DNA from: JAGVSR01 sp963778225
Lineage (GTDB): Bacteria; Pseudomonadota; Alphaproteobacteria; Rhizobiales; Hyphomicrobiaceae
Direction: 5' to 3'
Assembly: GCA_963778225.1 (NCBI GenBank)
Contig: CAVZTR010000006.1
Location: 124,001 to 188,000 of the forward strand
DNA: 64,000 nucleotides
Shown: positions 1-7,804 of the stretch, piece by piece
Layout: each line of letters opens with the position of its first letter
Position numbering within the stretch: position 1 is the first letter of the stretch
The notes under the pieces: model-generated
The model's input: only the letters and a program-made list of their open reading frames with translations
The model's database searches: none
What the model was told of the DNA's origin: nothing
Translations under genes and position numbers: made by a program

Positions 1-11
1 TCAAAGCTGTG

Positions 12-35
12 GGCGAGCCCGTCGAAGGGCTCGCC
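12..35 (-). terminator. Hairpin downstream of rpsT
   Basis: A perfect 9-bp inverted repeat (GGCGAGCCC at 12-20 and GGGCTCGCC at 27-35, loop GTCGAA) lies six bases past the rpsT stop codon. There is no clear T-run behind it on the minus strand, so it may be a weak intrinsic terminator or a 3'-end stabilising hairpin. Confidence 0.55.
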
Positions 36-40
36 GGCAA

Positions 41-304
41 TTACGCCATGCTCTTCACGCGGGCAGCCAAGCGCGAGACCTTGCGGCTGGCGGTCTTCTT
101 GTGAACGATGCCCTTCTGAGCGGTACGCGCGAGGATCGGCTCAACGGCCTTCAGAGCGGCGGCAGCCTTTGTCTTGTCGCCAGAGGCAATCGCTTCCTCG
201 ACGCCGCGCACGCTCGACTTCAACCGCGTGCGGCGCGTTTTGTTACGCGCGGTGCGGGTGATCATCTGACGGGCGGCTTTCTTTGCCGAGGACGTGTTGG
301 CCAT
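41..304 (-). CDS. rpsT: 30S ribosomal protein S20
   Basis: This 87-residue basic protein is ribosomal protein S20, a primary binder of 16S rRNA in the small subunit. The start MANTSSAKKAARQ, the run of Lys/Arg residues and the C-terminal HKKTASRKVSRL block are typical of alphaproteobacterial S20, and the length is normal. It is monocistronic here, with a recognisable promoter about 155 bp upstream and a hairpin just after the stop. In many Hyphomicrobiales rpsT lies immediately before dnaA on the same strand, so dnaA may lie just left of this window; that is inference from synteny, not visible here. Confidence 0.97.
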   Translation of the reverse strand: MANTSSAKKAARQMITRTARNKTRRTRLKSSVRGVEEAIASGDKTKAAAALKAVEPILARTAQKGIVHKKTASRKVSRLAARVKSMA

Positions 305-420
305 AGTCTTGAATTCCTTGCTTGTTTGCTGCCCCGGCGGGTTGACCCCGGACTTGCCCCTGGTCTGGGGCCGCCGAGCCGATAAACCGGCCTGGTGACA
401 CTGCTGTTCAAATGAGGTTG

Positions 421-444
421 CGCCCGGAACCGAAGGTCCGGGCG
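421..444 (-). promoter_or_regulatory. Leader hairpin in the rpsT 5' UTR
   Basis: A perfect 8-bp inverted repeat, CGCCCGGA at 421-428 and TCCGGGCG at 437-444, lies just inside the predicted rpsT transcript. A second weaker dyad (CCCCGGAC / GTCTGGGG, roughly 346-370) lies between it and the gene. The leader would be about 145 nt, long for a lone ribosomal gene, which suggests post-transcriptional control of S20. The function is inferred. Confidence 0.4.
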
Positions 445-457
445 TTGCTTGGCGCGG

Positions 458-486
458 TCTATAGCTTTTGGACCCTCAACGGTCAA
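458..486 (-). promoter_or_regulatory. rpsT promoter (sigma70 type)
   Basis: On the minus strand, TTGACC (481-486) and TATAGA (458-463) are separated by exactly 17 bp, close to the housekeeping consensus. The hairpin and then rpsT follow downstream. The rest of the 305-606 gap holds no gene. Confidence 0.7.
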
Positions 487-606
487 CGCCCATCGCGCCG
501 GACCCTGTGGCAACCCGTCGGTTAACGCCAATCCGCCCGCCTCGATTACGCCAAGCCCGTCCGCCATGCCACCCGGACCCGGTCCCGGGAGGCCTGCGGG
601 GGAGCG

Positions 607-1791
607 ATGCAACGGCTATATAGACCGACCAGACACCAACCGCCGCATCCCCTGCGCCGGGCTGTCTATGAAACAATTGAGGTTGGTCGCGGCGACCAGG
701 TCTTCAGCCGCATCGTTGATGCGTCGATCCTCACGCTCATCCTGCTCAACGTGGCAGCATTCGTCCTGGAGACAGTGCCGGAATACGGCGCCGCGTACGC
801 TTCCGAGTTTGAAGCCTTCAATGTCTTCTCCGTCGCAGTCTTCACGTTGGAATACGTTCTGCGCCTGTGGACCGCTGTCGAGGTTCCCTTTCTGCGCCAT
901 GATCCGCCGTGGAAGGCACGGCTGAAACTCGCGGCTACACCGGCCCTCATCATCGATCTGCTCGCGATCCTGCCGTTTTACGTGCAGGCCCTGTTCGGCA
1001 TGGATTTCCGCATATTGCGGGTCCTGCGCCTGCTCCGCTTTCTCAAGCTGTCGCGCTATTCGCCCGCCTTGCACACACTCATGCGCGTGCTCTCCAACGA
1101 GCGCCGCTCGCTTCTTGGAGCCGGCTTGCTGCTTGTCACGGCCCTGCTCTTTGCCTCGTCCGGTATCTACCTGATCGAGAGCCATGCTCAGCCGGACAAA
1201 TTCGGCAGCATTCCGGCCAGCGCCTGGTGGGCGATCGCAACGCTCACCACGGTTGGCTACGGCGACATCGTGCCGATCACGCCGCTCGGACGCATTTTCG
1301 GCAGCTTCGTCATGGTGACGGGATTGTGCATCCTCGCTCTTCCCGTCGCGATCATTTCAGCGGGATTTTCTCAGGAAACGAGCCGCCGCGACTTCGTCGT
1401 CAACTGGTCGCTGATGTCGCGTATTCCATTGCTGGCCGAACTCGATGCCCGGGAAGTCGGCGAACTGATGCCCCTTCTCCACGCCCACCATGTGCCACCG
1501 AAGTACGAAATCCTGCAGGCCGGCCTGCCGGCTCGCGCCATGTTCTTCGTCGCCTCCGGAAAAGTGCGCATGCAGCACCCGGAGGCCGAGGTCGTCTTCG
1601 AGTCGGGAGATTTCTTTGGCGCCACGGCCATGTTGACTGGCGATCCACCCAGTGCGCCGTGCATCACAGCAACGAAGTGCCGGCTTCTCAAACTGCACGC
1701 CGAGGACTTCCACCGCCTCGAACTGGTCAATCCGCGCTTCGCCGACGACATTCGACGCCGCGCTGCCGACCCCGGGACAGTGTCACGTTGA
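607..1791 (+). CDS. Six-helix potassium channel with degenerate cyclic-nucleotide-binding domain
   Basis: A 394-residue voltage-gated-like K+ channel of the bacterial CNG/MlotiK1 type. S1-S4 span about residues 35-165, with an S4-like stretch RILRVLRLLRFLKLSR. The pore loop carries the selectivity filter TTVGYGD near 217-223 and S6 follows. A cyclic-nucleotide-binding fold occupies about 275-380. In its phosphate-binding cassette the usual FGE reads FFGAT and the usual PRSA reads PPSA, so the Glu and Arg that hold cAMP in MlotiK1 are both replaced. The channel is therefore probably not cAMP-gated (inference). The start has a purine-rich GGGGAGCG just upstream. It converges with the next small gene, 7 bp apart. 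Confidence 0.9.
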   Translation: MQRLYRPTRHQPPHPLRRAVYETIEVGRGDQVFSRIVDASILTLILLNVAAFVLETVPEYGAAYASEFEAFNVFSVAVFTLEYVLRLWTAVEVPFLRHDPPWKARLKLAATPALIIDLLAILPFYVQALFGMDFRILRVLRLLRFLKLSRYSPALHTLMRVLSNERRSLLGAGLLLVTALLFASSGIYLIESHAQPDKFGSIPASAWWAIATLTTVGYGDIVPITPLGRIFGSFVMVTGLCILALPVAIISAGFSQETSRRDFVVNWSLMSRIPLLAELDAREVGELMPLLHAHHVPPKYEILQAGLPARAMFFVASGKVRMQHPEAEVVFESGDFFGATAMLTGDPPSAPCITATKCRLLKLHAEDFHRLELVNPRFADDIRRRAADPGTVSR

Positions 1792-1798
1792 ATGGAAC

Positions 1799-2062
1799 CT
1801 AACCCGCAGCCGGACGCCCCGTGATTTTCCCCACGAGCATGGTGCAAAGCTTCGCGCCCACGACGGCCCCCACAATAATCGCGACCAGCGGAATGATCCC
1901 CGGCTCGATCGCCAGCATCGTCACCGCGTAAAAAGCCGCGAACGCACCGCCAAGTCCGCCGAGCGCCCCAAGCAGCGTGGACCAGATCGATCGATCCGCC
2001 AGCCCAATGAGCGCTCCGACGATGAGACCTGGGTAGACACTCGGCCAAAAATGATCGTCCAT
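1799..2062 (-). CDS. Small hydrophobic membrane protein, unknown function
   Basis: This 87-residue protein has three likely membrane segments (about 10-25, 30-52 and 56-78) rich in Gly and Ala. Small residues dominate the helices (GALIGLA, GALGGLGGAF, IIVGAVVGAK), which suggests tight helix packing. The start has a good GGGGG ribosome site 8 bp upstream. It is convergent with the K+ channel and on the same strand as the PP2C phosphatase 80 bp upstream. I do not recognise a named family. Confidence 0.7.
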   Translation of the reverse strand: MDDHFWPSVYPGLIVGALIGLADRSIWSTLLGALGGLGGAFAAFYAVTMLAIEPGIIPLVAIIVGAVVGAKLCTMLVGKITGRPAAG

Positions 2063-2142
2063 GATAAGCCCCCATGCTGTTCGCTATGGACACTCTATCG
2101 GCGCAGCCACGCGGCCCCCGCTCTGATCGAAATCAAAGCAAA

Positions 2143-2949
2143 TCAGGAAAACGTACCGCCAGAGGCCGGAACGACACGCACGGCGACGACCGTTGCATTG
2201 TCCTGATGCGGATCTCGAACCGCCTCCACCGCCCGGATCAGCGCCTGCGCCACGGCTTTGGCGCCGTCCGCCGCATACGCTGAAACGATGCGCTCCACCT
2301 CGCTCTGCTCGAGCGTCTGCAAGCCATCGCTCGCCAGGATCACATAATCACCGGGCTCCACTGCGAGCGGCTTCTTTGAAATATCAACCAGGTCGATTTC
2401 GTCACCCGTCACCGCCGAGCGCAGCATATGCCGCCGCGGGTCCCGCCGGGCTTCCTCCACGCTGATGTGACCCGCCTCCGCCATCCGGTCGAGTTCCGGC
2501 GCGAGCGAATGATCCTCATTAAGAAGCGCGATCTCGCCCCGCCGATAAAGCATCAGCGGACTGTCGCCCACAGACACCCACTGCGCGCCATCCTTGGAGA
2601 AAACGACGCCAACCAGCGTCGAACCCATCCCCGAGAGCGCAGGGTTTTCACTCACCTTTTCCGCAATCGCATCGTTTGCCGCCGACAAGGCCGAGATCAG
2701 ACGCGTGGTCGTGTCCGTCTCATCCGTACTCGCGAACGCATCGACGAATGTCTCACACACGGTACGGCTCGCCAGCGCTCCGCCCGCATGCCCTCCCATG
2801 CCATCGGCCAGAATCGCAACAAGCTCACGCGACGCGCCACCGCTGGCACCGGACGACATGAAGTCATCTCCCGGCCAGAGCATGGCGCTGTCTTCCTGAT
2901 AGTTGCGCGCTCCCTGCGTGGAGCAACTTGCACGGTCGAACACGATCAT
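2143..2949 (-). CDS. PP2C-family Ser/Thr protein phosphatase
   Basis: A 268-residue metal-dependent phosphatase. All PP2C metal-binding and core motifs are visible: RNYQEDS near 16-22, LADGMGGHAGG near 47-57, GSTLVGVVF, VGDSPLMLYRRGE, LNEDHS, LASDGLQTL and DNATVVAVRV at the C-terminus. It has no membrane segment, so it is probably cytosolic. It follows the FHA gene by about 55 bp on the same strand, with a membrane kinase divergent from that pair. The layout matches PppA/PpkA/Fha-type phospho-switches, in which the phosphatase reverses threonine phosphorylation read by the FHA protein. No type VI secretion genes are nearby, so its targets are unknown. Confidence 0.93.
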   Translation of the reverse strand: MIVFDRASCSTQGARNYQEDSAMLWPGDDFMSSGASGGASRELVAILADGMGGHAGGALASRTVCETFVDAFASTDETDTTTRLISALSAANDAIAEKVSENPALSGMGSTLVGVVFSKDGAQWVSVGDSPLMLYRRGEIALLNEDHSLAPELDRMAEAGHISVEEARRDPRRHMLRSAVTGDEIDLVDISKKPLAVEPGDYVILASDGLQTLEQSEVERIVSAYAADGAKAVAQALIRAVEAVRDPHQDNATVVAVRVVPASGGTFS

Positions 2950-3004
2950 CCGCCAGAAAACCGGACCCTCTCAACCGGACCCTCAGAAGAATTAATAACT
3001 CAGA

Positions 3005-3763
3005 TCAGCCGTCGGCCAATGCTGACCAATCGAAATCAGGCCCGCAGAATGGCACAAACACGAGTTGCGTGCGCCCCATCGTGATCACGTCCATCGCCTG
3101 CAGCTCGACCGCGGCCGTCGGCCGCTTGTCATTGAGCGACACCACATTTGTCTTAGCAAGATTGGGCACGAACAGGAAGGAGCGGTCCGAGCTGTCGTAA
3201 CGGATGTAGGCCTGCTCTTCGCCGGAGATTGCATCATCTCCGAAGTCGATTGCGATGCGGTTCTGTGCCGACCGGCCCACGGTATTGTTGCCCTCGAAAA
3301 TCGGCCGGTATTGGCCAATCCCTGGGCCCCCGACCACGACCAGCCAGCCCACGACCGGATCGGCCTCGAAGGCCCCGCGCTTCACCTGCTGCTTGCCCCG
3401 CACCAACGACGTTCGCGCCGACGCATCCGGCATGGGCGCCTCGCGCGACGGAGCACGAAACACGCGCGTCGTCGGCGGACGATCAGCCTCCGCCAGCGCA
3501 TGATCGAGCGGCTTCGGCGCACCTTTCACTTCACGCGCAGCATCGGCGGCCGACGGGCTGGCGGCAGGTGCCATGGGTTCGTTTGCGGCCGCGAGAGCTT
3601 CCGCCACCTGTGCTGCCATATCCGGCAACGGCGGGACAGACGATGCCAGCGGCGCGATCGCGGCACCTGGAACGGTGTTGTCACGGCCCGCAGCTGCCAA
3701 GACATCCTTCAACGATCCGAGGATGGAATTGCGGGCTTGCGGTCCGGCAGCAGCGCTCGACAT
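3005..3763 (-). CDS. FHA-domain protein
   Basis: A 252-residue protein with an Ala/Pro-rich, probably disordered N-terminal half (1-130) and a C-terminal forkhead-associated domain (about 140-245). The domain shows the GR turn (NTVGRSAQNRIAIDFGDDAIS) and the closing strands NVVSLNDKRP...MDVITMGRTQLVFVPF. The usual SxxH at the phosphothreonine pocket reads SGEEQAYI here, so the conserved His is a Gln. Start chosen at the ATG with GAGGAG upstream. It sits between the PP2C gene (same strand) and the divergent WD40 kinase, so it is the likely phospho-reader of the module. Confidence 0.85.
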   Translation of the reverse strand: MSSAAAGPQARNSILGSLKDVLAAAGRDNTVPGAAIAPLASSVPPLPDMAAQVAEALAAANEPMAPAASPSAADAAREVKGAPKPLDHALAEADRPPTTRVFRAPSREAPMPDASARTSLVRGKQQVKRGAFEADPVVGWLVVVGGPGIGQYRPIFEGNNTVGRSAQNRIAIDFGDDAISGEEQAYIRYDSSDRSFLFVPNLAKTNVVSLNDKRPTAAVELQAMDVITMGRTQLVFVPFCGPDFDWSALADG

Positions 3764-4103
3764 GGGGGGCTCCTCGATTGGCCGATGGGAAAGTTATCTG
3801 CGAGCGAGGCATAAGCAATGTCCGGCTTCGCTCAACCGGGTGCCGGTCAGACTGCCGACGCGTTTGCATGCGTGCGAGCAATTCGACCAGCGAATGTCCG
3901 TTCTCCGTGCGTCGTGCGGCAGCTTCGTGGCACGATCTCGTCGCTCGCATGAAAAATGCATCTTTTCAGCATTGCCCGAAGGGTTGCCACATTCCTGCTC
4001 CATAGCTGCCGCCACTCGATGTTTGGCGAGTCGCAGATGTATTGCGACGCGCGCGTGGCGAAACCTCCCTCAGGACGCTCACTGGGACCGCGTTGCACCG
4101 CTC
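3764..4103. other. Divergent intergenic region between FHA and kinase genes
   Basis: About 340 bp with no convincing gene on either strand. The reading frame of the kinase stays open upstream through here, but codon use and composition are not protein-like and kinase homology begins only after 4104. It must hold the divergent promoters of the FHA-PP2C unit and the kinase; I see no clear consensus boxes. Confidence 0.5.
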
Positions 4104-6476
4104 ATGACCCACCTTATAGCCCTCAAGAGCGGAACGGAGCTCGTCGGCGATTTTCGCATTACGCGCGTCCTTGGCGCGGGCGGGTTCGGCATCACCTATC
4201 TCGCCGATGAACTGGCGCTCGGCCGCGCCGTCACCATCAAGGAGTATTTCCCCGCCGACTTTGCTGTGCGCGGCGCAGCCTTGGAAGCCGTGCCACGCTC
4301 AGAGAATTGCGCCGGTGATTACACGTGGGGTCTCGATCGCTTCATTGACGAAGCCCAGACACTCGCGCGCTTCAATCATCCCAACATTGTGCGCGTGTAT
4401 CGCTATTTCCGCGCCAACCAGACCGCCTACATGGTCCTCCATTTCGAAGAGGGCCAGAACCTGAAAGGCTGGCTGAAAAGCCTCGGCCGCGCCCCGCGCC
4501 AGAAAGAACTCGATAAGATCATAGGTCCTCTCCTGCTCGCGCTCGAGGAGATCCATAAGGCAGACTTCCTGCATCGCGACATCGCGCCCGACAACATCAT
4601 GATCCGCAAGGATGGCGCGCCGGTTCTCATCGACTTCGGCTCCGCACGCGGCGAGATCGCAGCTCATTCGAAAACCGTCTCGGCGCTCGTCAAGCCGGGC
4701 TACAGCCCCTACGAGCAGTATGCCGAAACCGGCAAACGCCAGGGCCCTTGGACCGACATCTACGCCCTCGGCGCCACGCTCTATCATGCGATCACCGGAA
4801 AGCGTCCGCCCGATGCGCCCTCGCGCATGGTCAAGGATGATTTCGTCCCCGCCCGCGAAGCCGCGATCGGCGCCTATCGCGCGGGCTTCTTGAAAGCGAT
4901 CGACAAAGCGCTTGCCCTTCGCATCGAAGATCGCCCCCAGACGATTGCCGCCTGGCGCGGCGATCTTCTGGCCCCGGATCCCAAACCCGCCTCCTGGCTC
5001 CAGCGCACGCTCAGCTCCGACGACAAACCCGCCCCCGCTGTCGCCAAAGCTAAGCCCGTCGCAACACCCATTCCCGACGCGCCCGGTCCTCAAGGTGCGC
5101 TGCTCGATTTCGTCGAGAACCTGAAGGACAAGAAAAGCGCGCCCGGCGACGCACCCGCATCGCTGCCCAAGTCCAAGACCGCGCCACCTGCCGCGCTTGC
5201 AGACGCCCCTGCTAAAAAGCCCGATGCTCTCGCTGCCGCCACGCGCAAGCTCGACGACGACTCCGCAACGCCGAAGCTGCCGCGCGTGCTGCAACGAAAA
5301 TCCGAACCCGAAGCGAAATCCGCACCAAAGCAGGCTGCAAAACCTGCTGCAAGAATTCAGCCGCCGAAAATCTATCGCACCCCCAAGCCGAAGCGCATCG
5401 CGTCCTCGACGTGGGCGTGGACACCCGTGCTGTTCAAGCTTTTGATCGGCATTGGCGTCGCCAGTGGCGCCGTCGCGCTGCAAGACCGTCTGCCGCAAAT
5501 GGAGACGCGCAGCGCGACGATCACCTCCAACACCACGACCGGCTCCATCAACCCCCAGCCCGTCCGCATCGCCGCGCCCGTTGCGAAACTCACGGGTCAC
5601 GTCGGTCCTGTCACCGCAGTCTTCTACTCCGACGATGGCGCGTCTCTCATCACCGCGTCGAAAGACGCCACTGTCAAAGTCTGGACCGCGTCATCCGCCA
5701 CGCTCAAGCGCACGATTGAGATGGACGACGGATTGGCCACCGCAATGGCGGTCGCCGGCAACCGCCTCCTCACGGGCCACGCCAACGGCAACGTCGTGCT
5801 GTGGGATTGGGGAACCGCGGAGAAAATCGCCACCTACAAACGTAACGACGCTGAAATCTGGTCCGTTGCCTTCCTCGGCAGCGCCCAGCGCTTCGCCGCC
5901 GCAGGCCATGACTGGAAGATCGCCGTCTGGGACGCAGCGACCACGAGCAGCCCATTCGGCGTCCTCGATGCACACGACAGCGCCGTGCAATCTCTCGCTT
6001 TCGGTACGGCGGGCTCGAAGCCCATCCTCGCCTCCGGCAGCGCCGACAAAACGCTCAAGATCTGGAATCTCGAAACGCTGGACCGCGTGCGCACCTATCG
6101 CGGTCACCGCGACTACATCACCGCCGTCGCGCTGGCAGCCGGCGGCAAGGACATTGCGTCCGCCAGTCTCGATGGCAAGGTCCGCATCTGGTCCACCCGC
6201 TCCAATCGTTTGACGCGCTCACTTTCGGGCCACGACGGCCGCGCCAGCGCGCTTGCCTTCGCACCATCGGGAGACGTGCTCGCTTCCGGCGGCGCCGACG
6301 GCAAGATCCGTGTCTGGGATTTCAAGAAGAGCCGCACACCGCGTACGTTGCCCAGTCACGCCGGCGATATCGCAGCGCTTGCCTTCTCGCCCGATGGTCA
6401 GCACATCGCCTCGGCAGGCGACGACGGGTTCGTCCGCATCTGGGACAACCCACTGCAGAAGCCCGTCACCAATTGA
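4104..6476 (+). CDS. Membrane Ser/Thr protein kinase with C-terminal WD40 repeats
   Basis: A 790-residue kinase. The kinase domain (about 15-285) has the Gly loop LGAGGFGITYLA, the ATP lysine in AVTIKEYFP, the catalytic loop HRDIAPDN and LIDFGSAR. The loop has Ala where most kinases have the HRDLK lysine, a known feature of this HRDIAPDN subfamily. A Lys/Pro/Ala-rich linker (300-430) leads to one membrane helix (about 440-460), followed by about seven WD40 repeats (490-785; e.g. ATVKVWTAS, KTLKIWNLE, GKVRIWSTR, GKIRVWDFK, GFVRIWDN). The topology puts the kinase in the cytosol and the propeller in the periplasm, as a possible sensor. The ATG at 4104 is chosen because the kinase fold begins a few residues later. 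It lies divergent from the FHA/PP2C pair. Confidence 0.92.
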   Translation: MTHLIALKSGTELVGDFRITRVLGAGGFGITYLADELALGRAVTIKEYFPADFAVRGAALEAVPRSENCAGDYTWGLDRFIDEAQTLARFNHPNIVRVYRYFRANQTAYMVLHFEEGQNLKGWLKSLGRAPRQKELDKIIGPLLLALEEIHKADFLHRDIAPDNIMIRKDGAPVLIDFGSARGEIAAHSKTVSALVKPGYSPYEQYAETGKRQGPWTDIYALGATLYHAITGKRPPDAPSRMVKDDFVPAREAAIGAYRAGFLKAIDKALALRIEDRPQTIAAWRGDLLAPDPKPASWLQRTLSSDDKPAPAVAKAKPVATPIPDAPGPQGALLDFVENLKDKKSAPGDAPASLPKSKTAPPAALADAPAKKPDALAAATRKLDDDSATPKLPRVLQRKSEPEAKSAPKQAAKPAARIQPPKIYRTPKPKRIASSTWAWTPVLFKLLIGIGVASGAVALQDRLPQMETRSATITSNTTTGSINPQPVRIAAPVAKLTGHVGPVTAVFYSDDGASLITASKDATVKVWTASSATLKRTIEMDDGLATAMAVAGNRLLTGHANGNVVLWDWGTAEKIATYKRNDAEIWSVAFLGSAQRFAAAGHDWKIAVWDAATTSSPFGVLDAHDSAVQSLAFGTAGSKPILASGSADKTLKIWNLETLDRVRTYRGHRDYITAVALAAGGKDIASASLDGKVRIWSTRSNRLTRSLSGHDGRASALAFAPSGDVLASGGADGKIRVWDFKKSRTPRTLPSHAGDIAALAFSPDGQHIASAGDDGFVRIWDNPLQKPVTN

Positions 6477-6482
6477 CCCTGA

Positions 6483-7154
6483 TTACTTGCAGTACCGCTG
6501 CCGGCCATCACGTCCATGGCGCGCGAGATCGACGTGGAAATGGTCGGCATGGAACTTGTCTGAGTTGGGGCCGAGCACCGTCGTGAACTCACCGCACGCG
6601 CCCTCATGGACCGCGCGCAAAAACAACCTCTCCCGCTCTTCGCCCCACCATCCGCCCTTCACCGTCACGACGCGACCGTCAGCCAGCGTGAACGACGAGA
6701 TATCCAGCGCATTGGCATATCCATGTTCGGAGAGCTTGCCGCCGGACTGATTGTTGCGAGGACGGCATCCATACGACGCCGCGACCTTCATCTCGACGAC
6801 CGGGACACCGAAATAATACTCCGCCGTCGGCTTGACGACATGTGAGACCCAGCGCTCGACTTGCGGAACCATGGGGCAGCGCAGCAATGCCGGCGGGCGC
6901 AGCGAAACGCGACCCTGGTCAGCAGCCGACATCTCGAATGGTCGTGCGGCACCGCAATAACTCGGGCCACCCAGCGACGACCGCGTTTGCACGAATGCCG
7001 ATTGTCTCACGGCCCCAGCGGCGAGACAGGCGCTCTCTTCCGTCTCACGCCATGGCTCGTGCTTGGCAACGAAGTCAGGACCGCCCGTGCTGCATCCAGC
7101 GAGGATGAGCAGACCGGTAACAACCACGGTGAACAGGACGCCACGCAACGACAT
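6483..7154 (-). CDS. Extensin-like C-terminal domain lipoprotein
   Basis: A 223-residue secreted protein. The N-terminus has a signal peptide ending in LILAGC, a lipobox, so it is probably a lipoprotein. The rest matches the extensin-like C-terminal (ExtC) domain of proteobacteria, with SEHGYANALDIS and HADHFHVDLA. These two motifs resemble the zinc-binding HxxxxxxD and HxH of D,D-/L,D-carboxypeptidase-type enzymes, so a cell-wall role is likely (inference). Conserved Cys residues flank the domain (YCGAARPF, LRCPMV, GACGEF, RYCK). An upstream GTG at 7166 is also possible; the ATG at 7154 gives a better signal peptide. It converges with the WD40 kinase. Confidence 0.8.
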   Translation of the reverse strand: MSLRGVLFTVVVTGLLILAGCSTGGPDFVAKHEPWRETEESACLAAGAVRQSAFVQTRSSLGGPSYCGAARPFEMSAADQGRVSLRPPALLRCPMVPQVERWVSHVVKPTAEYYFGVPVVEMKVAASYGCRPRNNQSGGKLSEHGYANALDISSFTLADGRVVTVKGGWWGEERERLFLRAVHEGACGEFTTVLGPNSDKFHADHFHVDLARHGRDGRQRYCK

Positions 7155-7600
7155 GGAATGGGACACTACGCCCCGATGGCTAACGAGCCGTGAACGATCG
7201 ATCGGAACTGAGCGAATTTGCCAGCGAGTTCAGGCGGCCATGAGCCGATGCGGCGTCGGGATTAGGGCCGCTTCCGGATCGAATCGCGGCTTCCAAAGCG
7301 GCGATAATGTCTCAAGAGGTCCATTTGAGTTATCCACAAACTTTAGGGGGACAACGTACAATTGTCACGGACAGCGGACGAAACGAGGCGTACGTTCCCC
7401 TTGTCGCAGGCAAGACACGCCTCGACAGCAGGCAAAAAGTCCCGGTTTTCGGCCATCCTGTTGCGTATCGATGGTTGAGTGTGAAGCGTAACGAGACGAC
7501 GGTCTGCACGTTTGCGTTGTGTTTTGTAGTGTCGCGTAAGAGGAGCGAGAGTCAGGCTCTACCCCCGTCCCATGAGCCCGGGTCCGCCCACCTCGAATAG
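7155..7600. other. Gene-free stretch between extensin-like gene and candidate RNA
   Basis: No ORF here has protein-like codon use. It holds a consensus DnaA box (7330-7338) followed by a short ACAATTGT palindrome near 7359-7366, and lower GC than the surroundings. The promoter of the extensin-like gene must lie at its left edge. Confidence 0.45.
7330..7338 (+). promoter_or_regulatory. Consensus DnaA box
   Basis: TTATCCACA, a perfect match to the high-affinity DnaA box, lies in a gene-free region 7 kb from rpsT. Only one perfect box is visible and there is no box cluster or AT-rich unwinding element, so this looks like a single DnaA-binding or titration site rather than an origin. Confidence 0.55.
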
Positions 7601-7640
7601 TAGTGCGTTGAAGTGTGTAAGCGTTGCGTTGGTGCGTATA

Positions 7641-7779
7641 GGCCCTGGCTCTTTTCCGCCGTCTCGACATTGCGAGATTCCCCCGAACGATGACGGCGAG
7701 GCCCTCTCTCGCCGGAGCTGGGGCCTAAATCCAAATCTCCCTGGGCCGGCTTCCTCTCGCACAGCCGGCCTGGCTTTTT
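7641..7779 (+). ncRNA. Candidate structured small RNA with intrinsic terminator
   Basis: A + strand unit with extensive pairing. GGCCCTGGCTC (7641-7651) pairs with GAGCTGGGGCC (7715-7725) through 11 bp including two G-U pairs. Inside, CGCCGTC (7657-7663) pairs with GACGGCG (7692-7698), with a further CTCG/CGAG hairpin (7663-7676). A terminator-like hairpin, GGCCGGCT (7744-7751) with AGCCGGCC (7763-7770), is followed by five T residues. No ORF fits. It does not show the signature sequences of SRP RNA or tmRNA, and I cannot confirm 6S RNA by eye. The 5' end is unknown and may lie up to about 100 bp upstream. Confidence 0.45.
7744..7779 (+). terminator. Rho-independent terminator of the candidate RNA
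   Basis: An 8-bp GC stem (GGCCGGCT / AGCCGGCC) with an 11-nt loop, then TGGC and five T residues on the + strand. There is no T-run on the minus strand, so it does not serve the hydrolase gene next to it. It implies a + strand transcript across the gene-free region. Confidence 0.65.
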
Positions 7780-7804
7780 CAATCCTCAAGTCGCTCGGCA
7801 ATCG

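Noticed and set aside
1371..2093. Minus-strand open frame overlapping the channel and the small membrane gene
   Set aside because: The translation lacks domain motifs and conflicts with the channel and the 87-residue gene, both of which have better support.
3573..4103. Long N-terminal extension of the WD40 kinase reading frame
   Set aside because: The frame is open but the translated 177 residues have no kinase-like or conserved character, and the family begins right after the ATG at 4104.
4299..5600. 433-codon minus-strand open frame inside the kinase gene
   Set aside because: It is an antisense shadow of a GC-rich gene, with Arg/Gly-rich low-complexity translation and no family motif; the + strand frame has clear kinase motifs.
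7155..7640. Chromosomal replication origin
   Set aside because: Only one perfect DnaA box is visible, with no cluster of boxes and no AT-rich unwinding region.
7641..7779. tmRNA or SRP RNA
   Set aside because: No GGAAGCAG-type SRP loop, no tag reading frame and no T-loop TTCGAA motif were found on either strand.
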